From: Alistipes indistinctus YIT 12060
GTDB taxonomy: Bacteria > Bacteroidota > Bacteroidia > Bacteroidales > Rikenellaceae
Length of the DNA stretch: 64,000 nucleotides
Reading direction: 5' to 3'
NCBI RefSeq assembly: GCF_025144995.1
Contig: NZ_CP102250.1
Coordinates: 1,364,001-1,428,000 of the forward strand
Each line of letters starts with the position of its first letter. Position 1 is the first letter of the stretch. A program made the translations under genes and the position numbers. Positions 10,079 to 19,364 of the stretch are shown piece by piece. The notes under the pieces were generated by a model. It saw only the letters and a list, made by a program, of their open reading frames with translations, searched no databases and was not told the origin of the DNA.

Positions 10079-10441
10079 TTATTTTGCCGAAGTCATCTTC
10101 TTCTCCTTGATACGGGCTTTCTTACCGGTCAGACCACGCAGGTAGTAGATGCGTGCACGGCGAACGACACCATGCTTGTTCACCTCGATGCTGTCGATGT
10201 GCGGCGAGTAAAGCGGGAAAATACGCTCTACACCGATTCCATCGGAAATTTTGCGGATGGTAAACATTTTGGTCACCCCACGGCCCTTAATTTGAATCAC
10301 GGTACCGCGGAAACTCTGGAGACGCTCTTTGTTACCCTCGACAATCTTGTAGGTTACCGTGATGGTATCCCCGCTCTTGAACGAAGGAACCTCCTTCTCG
10401 GCCCACATCGAGGCCTCGGCGATTTTGATTAAATTGTCCAT
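10079..10441 (-). CDS. rplS: 50S ribosomal protein L19
   Basis: Ribosomal protein at the 30S-50S interface. The 120-residue sequence is diagnostic: '[20 protein letters not shown]', '[14 protein letters not shown]', '[20 protein letters not shown]', '[20 protein letters not shown]', and a basic C-terminal tail. It is monocistronic here, with a well-formed Bacteroidetes promoter about 80 bp upstream and a bidirectional terminator downstream. It is not in the trmD-rimM context found in many other bacteria. Confidence 0.98.
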   Translation of the reverse strand: MDNLIKIAEASMWAEKEVPSFKSGDTITVTYKIVEGNKERLQSFRGTVIQIKGRGVTKMFTIRKISDGIGVERIFPLYSPHIDSIEVNKHGVVRRARIYYLRGLTGKKARIKEKKMTSAK

Positions 10442-10518
10442 TGCTTTGTTTGTTAATTATGAGTGGGAATATTACGGGCTCCTGCGTCCTCATAAGAGAT
10501 TCCTGCACTTTAGGAGTG

Positions 10519-10548
10519 CAAAGGTAGTGCTTTCCTTTTAAAAAACAA
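10519..10548 (-). promoter_or_regulatory. rplS promoter
   Basis: Read on the minus strand: TTG (complement of 10546-10548), 19-nt spacer, TACCTTTG (complement of 10519-10526). This is a full match to the Bacteroidetes -33/-7 layout and lies 78 bp upstream of the rplS start codon. Confidence 0.75.
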
Positions 10549-10611
10549 CTCTTTTTGCACACAAACCGGTAAATCCGTCCCGTTCCGGACCCGAAATCGC
10601 ATCGTTTTTGC

Positions 10612-10619
10612 TATCTTTG
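10612..10619 (+). promoter_or_regulatory. Candidate -7 box for surE
   Basis: TATCTTTG followed by T, 22 bp upstream of the surE ATG. It matches TAnnTTTG, but no TTG is visible at the usual -33 spacing. The predicted 5' leader is short. Confidence 0.5.
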
Positions 10620-10641
10620 TGTTCACATTTGAAATGACTTT

Positions 10642-11496
10642 ATGACAAAACCCCTGATATTTCTCACCAACGACGACGGTGTAAACGCAAAAGGCTTCCG
10701 CAACCTGATCGACACGGTGCGCCCCCTGGGCCGCATCATCGCAGTGGCTCCCGAAAACGGACAAAGCGGCATGTCGCACGCCATCACGATGACCCGCCCG
10801 CTCTACCTGACCAAAGTGGAAGAGGAAGAAGGTGTAGAAATCTATGCCTGCAGCGGTACGCCTGTAGATTGCGTGAAGATCGCTTTCGATTCGCTGCTGC
10901 TGAACAAAGAGATGCCCGCACTGATTCTCTCAGGCATAAACCACGGTTCAAATTCGGCTGTCAACGTACTGTATTCGGGAACAATGGCGGCAGCGATCGA
11001 AGCGAGTTTCTACAACATTCCGTCGATCGGCCTGTCACTGCTCGACCACTCGCCGGACGCCGATTTCACCACTGTAAACGGCTACATCCCGCAGCTCGTA
11101 GAGACCGTGTTGCATAAAAACCCGGAGTGTCCATTCTGCCTCAACATCAATTTTCCCAATTTGCCCGCGGATCAAATCAAGGGCATCCGTCCGTGCCGCC
11201 AGACCCGCGGTTACTGGCGCGAGGAGTTTGAACGACGACAGGACCCGCGCGGTAAAGACTACTACTGGCTGATCGGTTACTTCAACAATGCCGAACCCGA
11301 AGCCGAAGACACGGACGAATGGGCGCTCAAGCACGGTTACATTTCAGTGGTACCGATCCAAGTAGACCTGACCAACTACAAACAGCTCGGAGATTTGAAG
11401 GATTGGTCGTTCACCGGCAGGCAAAAAGAATCCGGGGACACAAAATCTGAACCCTGCCCGGTCCCCCCTTCATCAAAAGCCGATTTTTGGGAATAA
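10642..11496 (+). CDS. surE: 5'/3'-nucleotidase SurE
   Basis: Metal-dependent phosphatase that hydrolyses nucleoside 5'- and 3'-monophosphates in the cytoplasm; linked to stationary-phase survival in other bacteria. The metal site is visible in 'LTNDDGVNAKG' (Asp-Asp), 'APENGQSGMSHAITM' and 'SGINHGSNSAVNVLYSGTM', all standard SurE signatures. The core family fold ends near residue 250; the last 30 residues (after 'QLGDLKDWSF') are polar and not conserved. Length of 284 residues is slightly long. The stop codon is one base from that of the converging alpha/beta hydrolase gene, with no room for a terminator between them. Confidence 0.96.
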   Translation: MTKPLIFLTNDDGVNAKGFRNLIDTVRPLGRIIAVAPENGQSGMSHAITMTRPLYLTKVEEEEGVEIYACSGTPVDCVKIAFDSLLLNKEMPALILSGINHGSNSAVNVLYSGTMAAAIEASFYNIPSIGLSLLDHSPDADFTTVNGYIPQLVETVLHKNPECPFCLNINFPNLPADQIKGIRPCRQTRGYWREEFERRQDPRGKDYYWLIGYFNNAEPEAEDTDEWALKHGYISVVPIQVDLTNYKQLGDLKDWSFTGRQKESGDTKSEPCPVPPSSKADFWE

Positions 11497-11497
11497 C

Positions 11498-12433
11498 TCA
11501 GAGTTTATCGAGAAAATCGGCTATTTCCCGGGCAACCTGAGATTTGATCCCGATATCCGGTTTCACGTACGTCTCCATCTGTACAGCCATATCCGTCGAC
11601 GTACACTCCTTCAGAACGTGATTCATATCCTGAATCACGACCAATTTGGATGCGGGCCGGGCGTCGTGCAACAAATTCGCCTCTCCGACACCCACCTGAA
11701 TATCCTTATCGCCCTGAATAATCAGGACGGGGCATTCGATTTTTTGCAACTCGGCAGCAGGATCTACGGCAAAATCCGAGATTAAAAACCGTTGTACGGA
11801 AGGCCTGAAAAGTGCATTCAGCATCTGCGGTACATTTTCTACGGTTTTACCCAATTTAAGCGTATCTACAATTGCCGAAACACTCTCCAGAATCATCGGG
11901 GAATTTTGCCTGACCTGCATTTTCAAAATCTCATCGGTCGGCCTGCCGGTGCCAGCCAATAAAACCAGGCCCGAAACCTTGGGATTACCGATACTCGCCA
12001 AAGTGCCTATTTTCGCGCCTTCGCTATGACCTACGACGATTACGCTTTTATAGTCCCGGCTCAAAACATCGATCCATCGCCCTGCATCATCCACAAAAGT
12101 CGAGAGGCGTACATCTTTTTCTGCCGGGCCGGACTTGGCGCTTTTGGCAACGCCCCGCTTATCGTACCTCAGCGAGGGCACACCGTGATCGTATAAATCT
12201 TCGGCAAGATACCGGATGGAATTGCTCTTCATCTGCGGATTGTTGCCGTCACGGTCCGTCGGTCCTGAACCGCAAATCAGTAGAACCACTATATTTTTCG
12301 GATCATTCTCGGGAACCAACAAGGTTCCATACACCTCACCGGTAGGCGTACTGACGGTCAATTCCTTTTCTACAGCTAAAATCGAAACTGAACATGCGAT
12401 GCATAAGAACAACAGGCTTATTATCTTCTTCAT
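11498..12433 (-). CDS. Exported alpha/beta hydrolase (serine esterase-like)
   Basis: A 311-residue hydrolase with a Sec signal peptide (LLFLCIACSVSILAV, residues 5-20); the Cys in the hydrophobic core is not in a convincing lipobox. The alpha/beta-hydrolase fold is indicated by the oxyanion text 'LLICGSGPTDRDGNNP', the nucleophile elbow 'GHSEGAKIG' (Ser), the acidic residue in 'IQGDKDIQVGV' and the His in 'DMNHVLKE'. The 'GSGPTDRDGN' loop is typical of a Bacteroidetes clade usually annotated only as 'alpha/beta hydrolase'. Substrate cannot be told from sequence. It converges on surE and is separated from cysS by a long hairpin. Confidence 0.8.
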   Translation of the reverse strand: MKKIISLLFLCIACSVSILAVEKELTVSTPTGEVYGTLLVPENDPKNIVVLLICGSGPTDRDGNNPQMKSNSIRYLAEDLYDHGVPSLRYDKRGVAKSAKSGPAEKDVRLSTFVDDAGRWIDVLSRDYKSVIVVGHSEGAKIGTLASIGNPKVSGLVLLAGTGRPTDEILKMQVRQNSPMILESVSAIVDTLKLGKTVENVPQMLNALFRPSVQRFLISDFAVDPAAELQKIECPVLIIQGDKDIQVGVGEANLLHDARPASKLVVIQDMNHVLKECTSTDMAVQMETYVKPDIGIKSQVAREIADFLDKL

Positions 12434-12516
12434 AGCGGATTAGGGATTTGCGATGTAAGAAATTCTGGATGATCGTTTCCCGTTTGTTCGGTAAATTTAG
12501 TAAATATAATGCAACT

Positions 12517-12560
12517 CAAAGGCCCTGTGCAGAAAAATAATTTTCTGCACAGGGCCTTTG
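12517..12560. terminator. Long perfect hairpin terminator downstream of cysS
   Basis: Two 20-nt arms, perfectly complementary (starting CAAAGGCCCTGTGC), with a 4-nt loop (ATAA). It lies 46 bp beyond the cysS stop and upstream of the hydrolase gene on the same strand. It has A/T-rich arm ends suited to termination. Confidence 0.75.
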
Positions 12561-12606
12561 AATGTCATCGGTAGATTTCACGGGATAAACGGTGAGTAAC
12601 AAAAGG

Positions 12607-14073
12607 TTACTCCAATTCCCAATCGGTACCGTCCTTACGGTCCTTGACCTTCACGCCGAGAGATGTGAGCGAATCCCGGATGCGGTCGGATGTGGCCCAA
12701 TCCCTGGCATTCTTCGCCTGCATACGGATATCGAGCACCGTATCGATCAACTGCCCCAACAAACGGTTGTTGTCCCCGGCCAAATCATCGCGCAAACCGA
12801 GAATATCGAATACATAAAGGTGCATTACCCGACGCAACTCATCGAGATCGGTAGCCGAAATGGTCTGCTGGCCGTCATAAATTTGATTGATGAGCCGAAC
12901 CGCATCGAACAGGACGGAAATGACGATCGGTGAATTCAGGTCGTCATCCATCGCCGCTTGACAACGCGGCTCGATATCCGAAATATCGACACTGGAAGAG
13001 GGTGAAGGTTTCAGCTTGGACAAGGTCTTCATCGCCTTCATCAGTCGCTCGTAACCTTTCTCAGCCGCCTGTAGTGCCTCGTTCGAAAAATCGAGCGTGC
13101 TGCGGTAATGTGCCTGCAGAATGAAAAAACGGATCGTCATCGGGGTATAGGCCTGTTGCAGCAACGGATGATTACCCGTTGTAAGTTGTTCAAGGGTGAT
13201 GAAATTGCCCAGCGACTTACCCATCTTCTGCCCGTTGATCGTAACCATGTTGTTGTGCATCCAATAACGGGCCGCATCATGACCGCATGCCGCCGTGCTC
13301 TGTGCGATTTCGCACTCATGGTGCGGGAACATTAGGTCCATGCCACCGCCGTGGATGTCGAACGTTTCGCCCAAATAGCGCGTACTCATTGCCGAGCACT
13401 CCATATGCCAACCCGGAAAACCTTCGCTCCACGGGGAAGGCCAACGCATGATGTGTTCCGGAGAAGCTTTCTTCCACAATGCGAAATCGAACGGATTGCG
13501 CTTATCTCCCTGACCGTCGAGCGCCCGGGTATTCGAAAGCATGTCATCCAGCACGCGGCCCGACAGTTTACCGTAATGATGCTTTTGATTGTATGCCTCC
13601 ACGTCGAAATAGACCGATCCGTTACTTTCATAAGCGAATCCGTTTTTCAGAATCTCCCGGGTCATCTCGATCTGCTCGATGATATGTCCCGAAGCATGGG
13701 GCTCGATGCTCGGCGAAAGCACATTGAGCGCACGCATCGCATCGTGGTAGCGGTCCGTATAGTATTGTGCGACCTCCATCGGCTCCAACTGCTCAAGGCG
13801 CGCCTTCTTGCTGATCTTGTCCTCTCCCTCGTCGGCATCGCTCTCCAAATGCCCCACGTCGGTAATGTTGCGCACATAGCGCACTTTGTAACCGAGGCTG
13901 CGAAGGTACCGGAACAACAGATCAAACGTAATCGACGGACGGGCATGTCCCAAATGCGGATCGCCGTAGACAGTCGGCCCACAGACATAAAGTCCTACGA
14001 AAGGCGCTTTGAGCGGAACGAACTGCTCTTTGCTACGGGTAAGGGTATTGTAAATGCTAAATTTAGAGTCCAT
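12607..14073 (-). CDS. cysS: Cysteinyl-tRNA synthetase
   Basis: Class I synthetase that charges tRNA-Cys. The ATG at 14071-14073 is chosen over an in-frame GTG two codons upstream. Signatures: Zn/cysteine site and HIGH motif in '[18 protein letters not shown]', '[20 protein letters not shown]', '[13 protein letters not shown]', '[20 protein letters not shown]', and the KMSKS equivalent '[11 protein letters not shown]'. The C-terminal anticodon-binding helices end with '[20 protein letters not shown]'. Length of 488 residues is normal. It is divergent from the DUF2723 gene. Confidence 0.97.
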   Translation of the reverse strand: MDSKFSIYNTLTRSKEQFVPLKAPFVGLYVCGPTVYGDPHLGHARPSITFDLLFRYLRSLGYKVRYVRNITDVGHLESDADEGEDKISKKARLEQLEPMEVAQYYTDRYHDAMRALNVLSPSIEPHASGHIIEQIEMTREILKNGFAYESNGSVYFDVEAYNQKHHYGKLSGRVLDDMLSNTRALDGQGDKRNPFDFALWKKASPEHIMRWPSPWSEGFPGWHMECSAMSTRYLGETFDIHGGGMDLMFPHHECEIAQSTAACGHDAARYWMHNNMVTINGQKMGKSLGNFITLEQLTTGNHPLLQQAYTPMTIRFFILQAHYRSTLDFSNEALQAAEKGYERLMKAMKTLSKLKPSPSSSVDISDIEPRCQAAMDDDLNSPIVISVLFDAVRLINQIYDGQQTISATDLDELRRVMHLYVFDILGLRDDLAGDNNRLLGQLIDTVLDIRMQAKNARDWATSDRIRDSLTSLGVKVKDRKDGTDWELE

Positions 14074-14154
14074 ATGCACAGTTTTTCAGCGGGGTAAAAT
14101 TACAAACTTTCCGAGTATGTTCAGACTTTTTTAGCGGATATTCCGTTATTTTCT

Positions 14155-14162
14155 TACTTTTG
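14155..14162 (+). promoter_or_regulatory. Candidate -7 box for DUF2723-rnhB unit
   Basis: TACTTTTG, a match to TAnnTTTG, 35 bp upstream of the ATG of the large membrane protein. The -33 element is not obvious. Confidence 0.45.
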
Positions 14163-14197
14163 CGAGTAAAACAAGTGCAATTTAGAGCCTTATACGG

Positions 14198-17100
14198 ATG
14201 AACCAGTTTAAGAAGTATAATCTGATCGCCGGATGGGCTACGTTCGCCTTTGCGGCCGTGGTCTACCTGATGACGATCGAACCGACCGCAAGCCTTTGGG
14301 ATTGCAGCGAATTCATCGCCACTTCGTACAAACTAGAAGTAGGGCACCCTCCCGGAGCCCCCCTGTTCATGATGATCTCGCGCCTGTTCGCGATTTTTGC
14401 ACCCAGCCCGGCGCATGTGGCCATGATGATCAACTCGATGTCCGCACTCGCCAGCGCCGCAACGATCCTGTTTCTCTTTTGGTCGATCACGCACCTGGCA
14501 CGCCGCTCATACCACAAAAGCGAAGAGGAACTAACCCTGCCGCAAATCACAGCTATCATGGGAGCCGGCCTGGTGGGTTCGATCGCTTATACGTTTACCG
14601 ACACTTTCTGGTTTTCCGCAGTCGAAGGCGAAGTCTATGCCCTCTCGTCGATGTTTACGGCACTCGTCTTCTGGGCGATCCTCAAGTGGGAAAATGTCGC
14701 GGACGAACCGCATGCGAACCGCTGGCTGATCCTGATCGCTTACCTCACGGGACTCGCGATCGGCGTACACCTGCTCAACCTGCTGATCATCCCTGCGATC
14801 GTCTTTATCTACTATTTCAGGAAATATCCGCAAATCACCAAATGGGGAATCGTGAAAGCGCTGGCCGTATCGGGAGCCATTCTGATCGCAGCGCTGTACA
14901 TCATTATCCCCGGCACCATTGAACTCGGAGCTTTCGTCGACCGCATTTTCGTCAACGGCTTCGGCCTCCCGGTGAACAGCGGGATTACATTCTATGCCTT
15001 TGCGTTGCTGGCGATACTGGGCTGGGGGATATGGCTCACCCACAAAAAAGGCAAGGTCCTGGCCAATACGATTATCCTCTGCGTCACGGTAATCCTGATC
15101 GGATACGGAAGCTATGCTTCAGTCATTATACGCTCCTCGGTGAACCCGCCGATGAACAGCAACGGTCCGACGAATCCTTACGGACTTCTCGGGTTGCTGA
15201 ACCGTGACCAATACGGGGCACGCCCGTTGGTAAAGGGCAATTATTACTCTTCGCCTGCGATCGCGGTTACAGAAAAAGATACCTACTACCTCAGCGACGA
15301 CGGCAAAGAATACAAAAAAGGGTCGACCGTATCGGGATATGAATACGCCCCCGGATTCGAATTCTTCTTCCCGCGCATGTACTCGTCCAAAGAGTCGGAT
15401 ATCGCGGCTTATAACAACTGGGTAAACGACGGCAAGGAAATCAAAGGTCGAAAAGTGCCTTTCCGCGACGAAATGGTCACGGTACCCACGTTCGCCGAAA
15501 ACCTGAAGTTTTTCTTCGCTTACCAGCTCAACTTCATGTATTGGCGCTATTTTCTGTGGAACTTCGTCGGACGGCAGAGCGACATCCAGTCAACGGGCGA
15601 GATTACCGACGGCAACTGGCTCAGCGGGATCAAAGCGATCGACCAGCTGTTCGTCGGCCCGCAGGATAACATTCCCTCGGAACAGGCAGCCAACAAGGGG
15701 CGCAATACCTATTATTTCTTACCGTTCCTACTGGGTATCATCGGACTGGTTTACCAGCTGAACCGCGACGGCAAAAACTTTACCGTCGTGATGACGATGT
15801 TTATCATGACAGGCGTAGCGATCGTCGTCTACCTGAACTCGCCGCCCGCAGAACCCCGTGAAAGGGATTATGTATATGCGGGATCGTTCTACGCATTTGC
15901 TATCTGGATCGGTTTCGGTGTCTTGTCGGTTTTCCAGGCGACCAAACGGTGGTTCAAAAAAGAGAATGTCGCCACGGCAGTGATCGCCACGGCGATCTGC
16001 GCTACGGTACCCGTGATTTTAGGCGCCAAAAACTGGGACGACCATGACCGTTCGGGACGTTACACTGCGCGCGATTTCGGACTCAATTACCTGACCGGAC
16101 TGCTGCCGAATGCCATCATCATGAACTTCGGCGATAACGACACCTTCCCTTTGTGGTATGCACAAGAGGTGGAAGGTTACCGCAAGGATGTCCGTGTGAT
16201 GAACATGAGCTACTTGGGCGGCGAATGGTACATCGACCAGATGAAGCTCAAAAGCAACGACTCGGAACCTGTGCCGTTCACACTACCGCGGAACAAGTAC
16301 ACCTACAATAACGAATTCCTGATCGTCAACGATCTGTTGAAGAAACCGGTGCCGATCAAAGAAGCGATTGATTTCGTCAAAAGCGAAGACCCGCGCACAA
16401 AAATGTCGATCGGCGGTAAAAACGCCGATTTCCTGCCGGCCAAACAACTCATCGTTCCGGTCAATAAGGAGAATGTGTTGAAAAGCGGAATCGTCAAGCC
16501 GGAAGATGCCGACCTGATCGAAGACAGCATCGTCGTCACGATCAAAAAAAGCACGATCGACCGGGGTGAAATGATGCTGCTCGACCTGTTGTCGAATTTC
16601 GACTGGAAGCGCCCGCTTTACTTCACCACTCCGAGCGGCATCGACGAATTGGGGCTCAGGGACTACCTGCAATTGGACGGTTTCTCGTACCGCTTGGTTC
16701 CGATCAAAACCGTTCCGCAATCGTCTTGGGAATCGGGCCGTATCGATTCCGAATTCCTGTACGATCAATTGATGAACAAATACCAATATGCGAATATCAA
16801 GGATCCGAAAGTTTATGCGGATTATTTCGTACAGACCAACTTCGGAGCCGTGCAGTCGCGTAACCTGTTCGCACGTCTGGCCAAGCAACTCGTAGCGGAA
16901 GGAGATACGACCAAAGCGATCGAAGTGCTCGACCGCGCGATCGAAGAGATGCCGTTCAACCAGATTCGTCACTCTTACGTACAGACGATCCCGTTGATCG
17001 AAGCTTACTACATGGCCGGGGCCGATGAAAAAGGAACCGCTGTGTTGGAAGACTATGCCAAAATACTAGAAGAGTACATCGACTACTACTTCCGGTTCAA

Positions 17101-17251
17101 AGGCAAACAGGCCGGATTGGTACAGACACAATTGCGGACTAACATTTCGCTTTTGTACGAGCTGTACACTTTGGCCCAGAAATATAACCAGACCGAAGAG
17201 GCTGGTAAAATCGAGAAATATTTTGTAGACAAAGGGCTGATGGATGCTTAA
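14198..17251 (+). CDS. DUF2723 multi-pass membrane protein, putative GT-C glycosyltransferase
   Basis: A 1017-residue inner-membrane protein. The N-terminal half has about ten or more hydrophobic helices and the family signature 'LWDCSEFIATSYKLEVGHPP' followed by 'GAPLFMMISRLFAIF' near residues 33-65. The Asp near the first loop suits a lipid-phosphate-sugar glycosyltransferase of the GT-C/PMT type. The central 'AEPRERDYVYAGSFYAFAIW' and 'NFGDNDTFPLWYAQEVEGYR' segments are also family-typical. The C-terminal 350 residues are soluble with TPR-like helices. Members are universal in Bacteroidetes and are candidates for protein O-glycosylation; the activity is inferred, not shown here. Its last 8 bases overlap rnhB, which suggests translational coupling. 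Confidence 0.85.
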   Translation: MNQFKKYNLIAGWATFAFAAVVYLMTIEPTASLWDCSEFIATSYKLEVGHPPGAPLFMMISRLFAIFAPSPAHVAMMINSMSALASAATILFLFWSITHLARRSYHKSEEELTLPQITAIMGAGLVGSIAYTFTDTFWFSAVEGEVYALSSMFTALVFWAILKWENVADEPHANRWLILIAYLTGLAIGVHLLNLLIIPAIVFIYYFRKYPQITKWGIVKALAVSGAILIAALYIIIPGTIELGAFVDRIFVNGFGLPVNSGITFYAFALLAILGWGIWLTHKKGKVLANTIILCVTVILIGYGSYASVIIRSSVNPPMNSNGPTNPYGLLGLLNRDQYGARPLVKGNYYSSPAIAVTEKDTYYLSDDGKEYKKGSTVSGYEYAPGFEFFFPRMYSSKESDIAAYNNWVNDGKEIKGRKVPFRDEMVTVPTFAENLKFFFAYQLNFMYWRYFLWNFVGRQSDIQSTGEITDGNWLSGIKAIDQLFVGPQDNIPSEQAANKGRNTYYFLPFLLGIIGLVYQLNRDGKNFTVVMTMFIMTGVAIVVYLNSPPAEPRERDYVYAGSFYAFAIWIGFGVLSVFQATKRWFKKENVATAVIATAICATVPVILGAKNWDDHDRSGRYTARDFGLNYLTGLLPNAIIMNFGDNDTFPLWYAQEVEGYRKDVRVMNMSYLGGEWYIDQMKLKSNDSEPVPFTLPRNKYTYNNEFLIVNDLLKKPVPIKEAIDFVKSEDPRTKMSIGGKNADFLPAKQLIVPVNKENVLKSGIVKPEDADLIEDSIVVTIKKSTIDRGEMMLLDLLSNFDWKRPLYFTTPSGIDELGLRDYLQLDGFSYRLVPIKTVPQSSWESGRIDSEFLYDQLMNKYQYANIKDPKVYADYFVQTNFGAVQSRNLFARLAKQLVAEGDTTKAIEVLDRAIEEMPFNQIRHSYVQTIPLIEAYYMAGADEKGTAVLEDYAKILEEYIDYYFRFKGKQAGLVQTQLRTNISLLYELYTLAQKYNQTEEAGKIEKYFVDKGLMDA

Positions 17252-17855
17252 AGCGTGTTATCAACACGAATGGATCGAAGCCGGCTGCGACGAAGCGGGA
17301 CGGGGCCCTTTGGCCGGTCCCGTGACCGCCGCAGCCGTCATTTTACCCCCCGGATGGTTCCATCCGCTGCTCAACGACTCGAAAAAAATGAGCGAGAAAA
17401 ACCGCAACCTGCTCCGAACAGTCATCGAACAGGAAGCAGTCGCATGGGCAGTAGAAATAGTAATGCCCGAAGAAATCGACCGGATTAATATCCTCAACGC
17501 GTCGTTCGCCGCCATGTCACGCGCCGTAACGAAACTCGGAACGAAACCCCAATTGCTGCTGATAGACGGAAACCGGTTCCGCTCTTCCCTGGACATTCCT
17601 TATCGGTGCATCGTCAAAGGAGACGCCACCTACGCTCCGATCGCAGCAGCTTCGGTACTTGCCAAAACCTACCGCGACGAATATATGATGCGGATCGCGG
17701 CCGAATACCCGGTCTACAAGTGGGAACAAAACAAAGGTTATCCCACCCGCGAACACCGGGAAGCTGTCATGCGCCACGGTCTTTCACCGTACCATCGCCT
17801 CTCTTTTAACCATTCGTTTAAACAGCTCGAACTCTTTTCATTAGACGAAAAGTAA
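17244..17855 (+). CDS. rnhB: Ribonuclease HII
   Basis: Cleaves RNA in RNA-DNA hybrids and at single embedded ribonucleotides. Active-site acidic residues are visible: Asp-Glu in 'EAGCDEAGRGPLAGPV', Asp in 'LLLIDGNRF', and the 'AAASVLAKTYRDEYM' helix with its Asp. 'NDSKKMSEKNR' is also diagnostic. The start overlaps the end of the DUF2723 gene by 8 bp, and the frame opens directly into the conserved N-terminus. The 203-residue length is normal. It is the last host gene before the phage-structural block. Confidence 0.96.
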   Translation: MLKACYQHEWIEAGCDEAGRGPLAGPVTAAAVILPPGWFHPLLNDSKKMSEKNRNLLRTVIEQEAVAWAVEIVMPEEIDRINILNASFAAMSRAVTKLGTKPQLLLIDGNRFRSSLDIPYRCIVKGDATYAPIAAASVLAKTYRDEYMMRIAAEYPVYKWEQNKGYPTREHREAVMRHGLSPYHRLSFNHSFKQLELFSLDEK

Positions 17856-18174
17856 GTTAAAATATTTATCTTTTTTACAGTTTTTTTTCGTCCAAACACT
17901 TGACAAAGGGGGGGCGGTGTTGTATATTTGTTCCATCAGACGATAAACTGTTCCACGGGAAACTGACTTTCGTACATACTTCTATCCGTCATTATCCGTC
18001 TACTTTCTGACACTCGGTCTTTGGCCGGACGGGTTATCCACAACAACTTACCGGGTTATCACCTATCAAAAGATCACATTATCTTTCTTTCTCTCTCACG
18101 CATTCCGGGCCGACAAATATCGATCGGTTCCGACGGCATGAAATTTCCTAAACACATTCCTAAACTTCAGCGAT
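17856..18174. other. Leader region of phage-structural block: AT-rich tract, promoter and DnaA-box-like sites
   Basis: About 320 bp without a supported gene. The first 35 bp are strongly A/T-rich with poly-T runs. A textbook Bacteroidetes promoter follows. The rest is a leader of about 240 nt containing several TTATC-type nonamers, one of which is a perfect consensus DnaA box. The leader precedes a run of twelve same-strand phage genes. Confidence 0.55.
17900..17930 (+). promoter_or_regulatory. Promoter of phage-structural block, with G7 tract in the spacer
   Basis: TTG at 17900-17902, a 20-nt spacer, then TATATTTG at 17923-17930: a full match to the Bacteroidetes -33/-7 arrangement. The spacer contains seven consecutive G residues at 17908-17914. 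It is the only good promoter seen on this strand before the block. Confidence 0.75.
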
Positions 18175-18494
18175 ATGACCACTTCAGACTGTGTATCCTC
18201 ACAAAGCCGAACCACTTCCAAATCTGCAAAAAACATTAAATACCAGGAAGTTAAAATCAACAGATTGACCCGGCAATCCCTTATTCTTTTGCAACGAAGC
18301 ACGGATAAGATTCACGAATTGACTCAGGCGCGCAATGCAGCCAAACTGTCGAGCAGCCGGGTGGCAAGCATCGGCAAAGAGCTCAAGGAACTGACGAAAG
18401 TATTGTCGCAATACTGCGAGAATTAACCCGATATACACAACTTATCCGCACAGTTTCCCCGGTTATCGACAGATGCTCCACATTGTTATCAACA
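17992..18494 (+). other. Cluster of DnaA-box-like nonamers
   Basis: One perfect TTATCCACA at 18034-18042. Three single-mismatch versions of TTATnCACA: TTATCCGCA (18442-18450), TTATCGACA (18463-18471) and TTATCAACA (18486-18494). Weaker TTATC sites lie at 17992 and 18056. All point the same way. Three sit within 53 bp across the start codon of the second gene. The AT-rich tract at 17856-17890 could serve as an unwinding element. Origin function is unproven. Confidence 0.35.
18175..18426 (+). CDS. Small hypothetical protein opening the phage block
   Basis: An 83-residue protein that I do not recognise. The first 20 residues are Ser/Thr-rich; the rest is predicted helical and charged (KINRLTRQSLILLQRSTDKI, then 'SIGKELKELTKVLSQY'), resembling a short coiled coil. 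It lies 46 bp before the next gene on the same strand and is downstream of the block promoter. No ribosome-binding site stands out, which is common in Bacteroidetes. It could be a small structural or chaperone component. It could also be spurious, but the clean helical heptads and its position favour a real gene. Confidence 0.45.
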   Translation: MTTSDCVSSQSRTTSKSAKNIKYQEVKINRLTRQSLILLQRSTDKIHELTQARNAAKLSSSRVASIGKELKELTKVLSQYCEN

Positions 18495-19330
18495 AACAGC
18501 GCTACCCCCTGCCGGCTTCATGGCAGGAGCTCGACCTGCAACAGGCACGCTGCCTGATCCGATGTTCACAATTATTGAACACATCCCATCCGGATCGTTC
18601 CGATAACTGTCCGGAAAAGGATAAAGTTACAATCTCCTTGTTGGTTGAACTTTGCCGCATTCCCCGCCACATCGCCAGCCATACCCAGCCGCAAGAGCGC
18701 CTGATTTTCGCACGCAGGATCCTATATAAACTCGGCAATCCGGCAGGCTATACAACTGACCAAAATCAAGCCGATCACACGGACATCCTCTCCGGACAGA
18801 CGGCGCATCCACCAAGATTCCACTGGCATGGCGAATGGCTGCGCTATCCGGAAACGGACAGGGATATCAACGGGGAGCCGATGCCCATGTATCGGATAAC
18901 CGCGGGGGAGTTCTGCGAAGCAACGGACCTCTATCTGGCCGGCGCATGGGACTATGCACCCCTGATCACGGCCATCCTTTGCCGGCCCGCGGGAGAACGT
19001 TACGACGAGCAACGAGCCCGGCACAGGGCTGAAACGATGCAACGCCTTCCCTTGACCGTTATCCGGCATCTTTTCAGGTTGCTGAACCAAACCCATCGTT
19101 ATTTGCAGCAAATGTTTCCTTGCTGCTATACGTTATCCAGACTTGCATCCGGAACGAAACAGCCGGGCCGGAAGCTGAAATGCACGCTGCCGACAACCTG
19201 GAACGACATGCTGTTCGAAGCGGCCGGATACCTGCCCTCTGAAATCACCACAACCCGCGAAATGCCTCTCTATCCTTTCATGCAACTGCTCCATGCCAAA
19301 TGCAAGCGGCAGGCACGAGTTTCGCGGTAA
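18473..19330 (+). CDS. Phage tail-assembly-chaperone-like protein
   Basis: A 285-residue protein. The beginning (MLHIVINKQRYPLPASWQEL) looks like an insertion-rich N-terminal domain. The segment 'YRITAGEFCEATDLYLAG' followed by a helical stretch ending 'LPLTVIRHLFRLLNQ' resembles the tail-assembly chaperones of Bacteroidetes phages, which sit just before tail genes and help load the tape measure. The C-terminal part contains 'TTWNDMLFEAAGYLPSE', typical of a short companion domain. Its start codon lies within the cluster of DnaA-box-like sites. Function is inferred from pattern and context; a profile search would decide it. Confidence 0.45.
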   Translation: MLHIVINKQRYPLPASWQELDLQQARCLIRCSQLLNTSHPDRSDNCPEKDKVTISLLVELCRIPRHIASHTQPQERLIFARRILYKLGNPAGYTTDQNQADHTDILSGQTAHPPRFHWHGEWLRYPETDRDINGEPMPMYRITAGEFCEATDLYLAGAWDYAPLITAILCRPAGERYDEQRARHRAETMQRLPLTVIRHLFRLLNQTHRYLQQMFPCCYTLSRLASGTKQPGRKLKCTLPTTWNDMLFEAAGYLPSEITTTREMPLYPFMQLLHAKCKRQARVSR

Positions 19331-19364
19331 ACATATTCCACCTGCAACCTTATCCCCTATTCCC

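Noticed and set aside
18021-18239. A 72-residue open frame in the leader of the phage block.
   Set aside because: Irregular composition, no helical or domain pattern, and it overlaps the start of the more convincing 83-residue gene.
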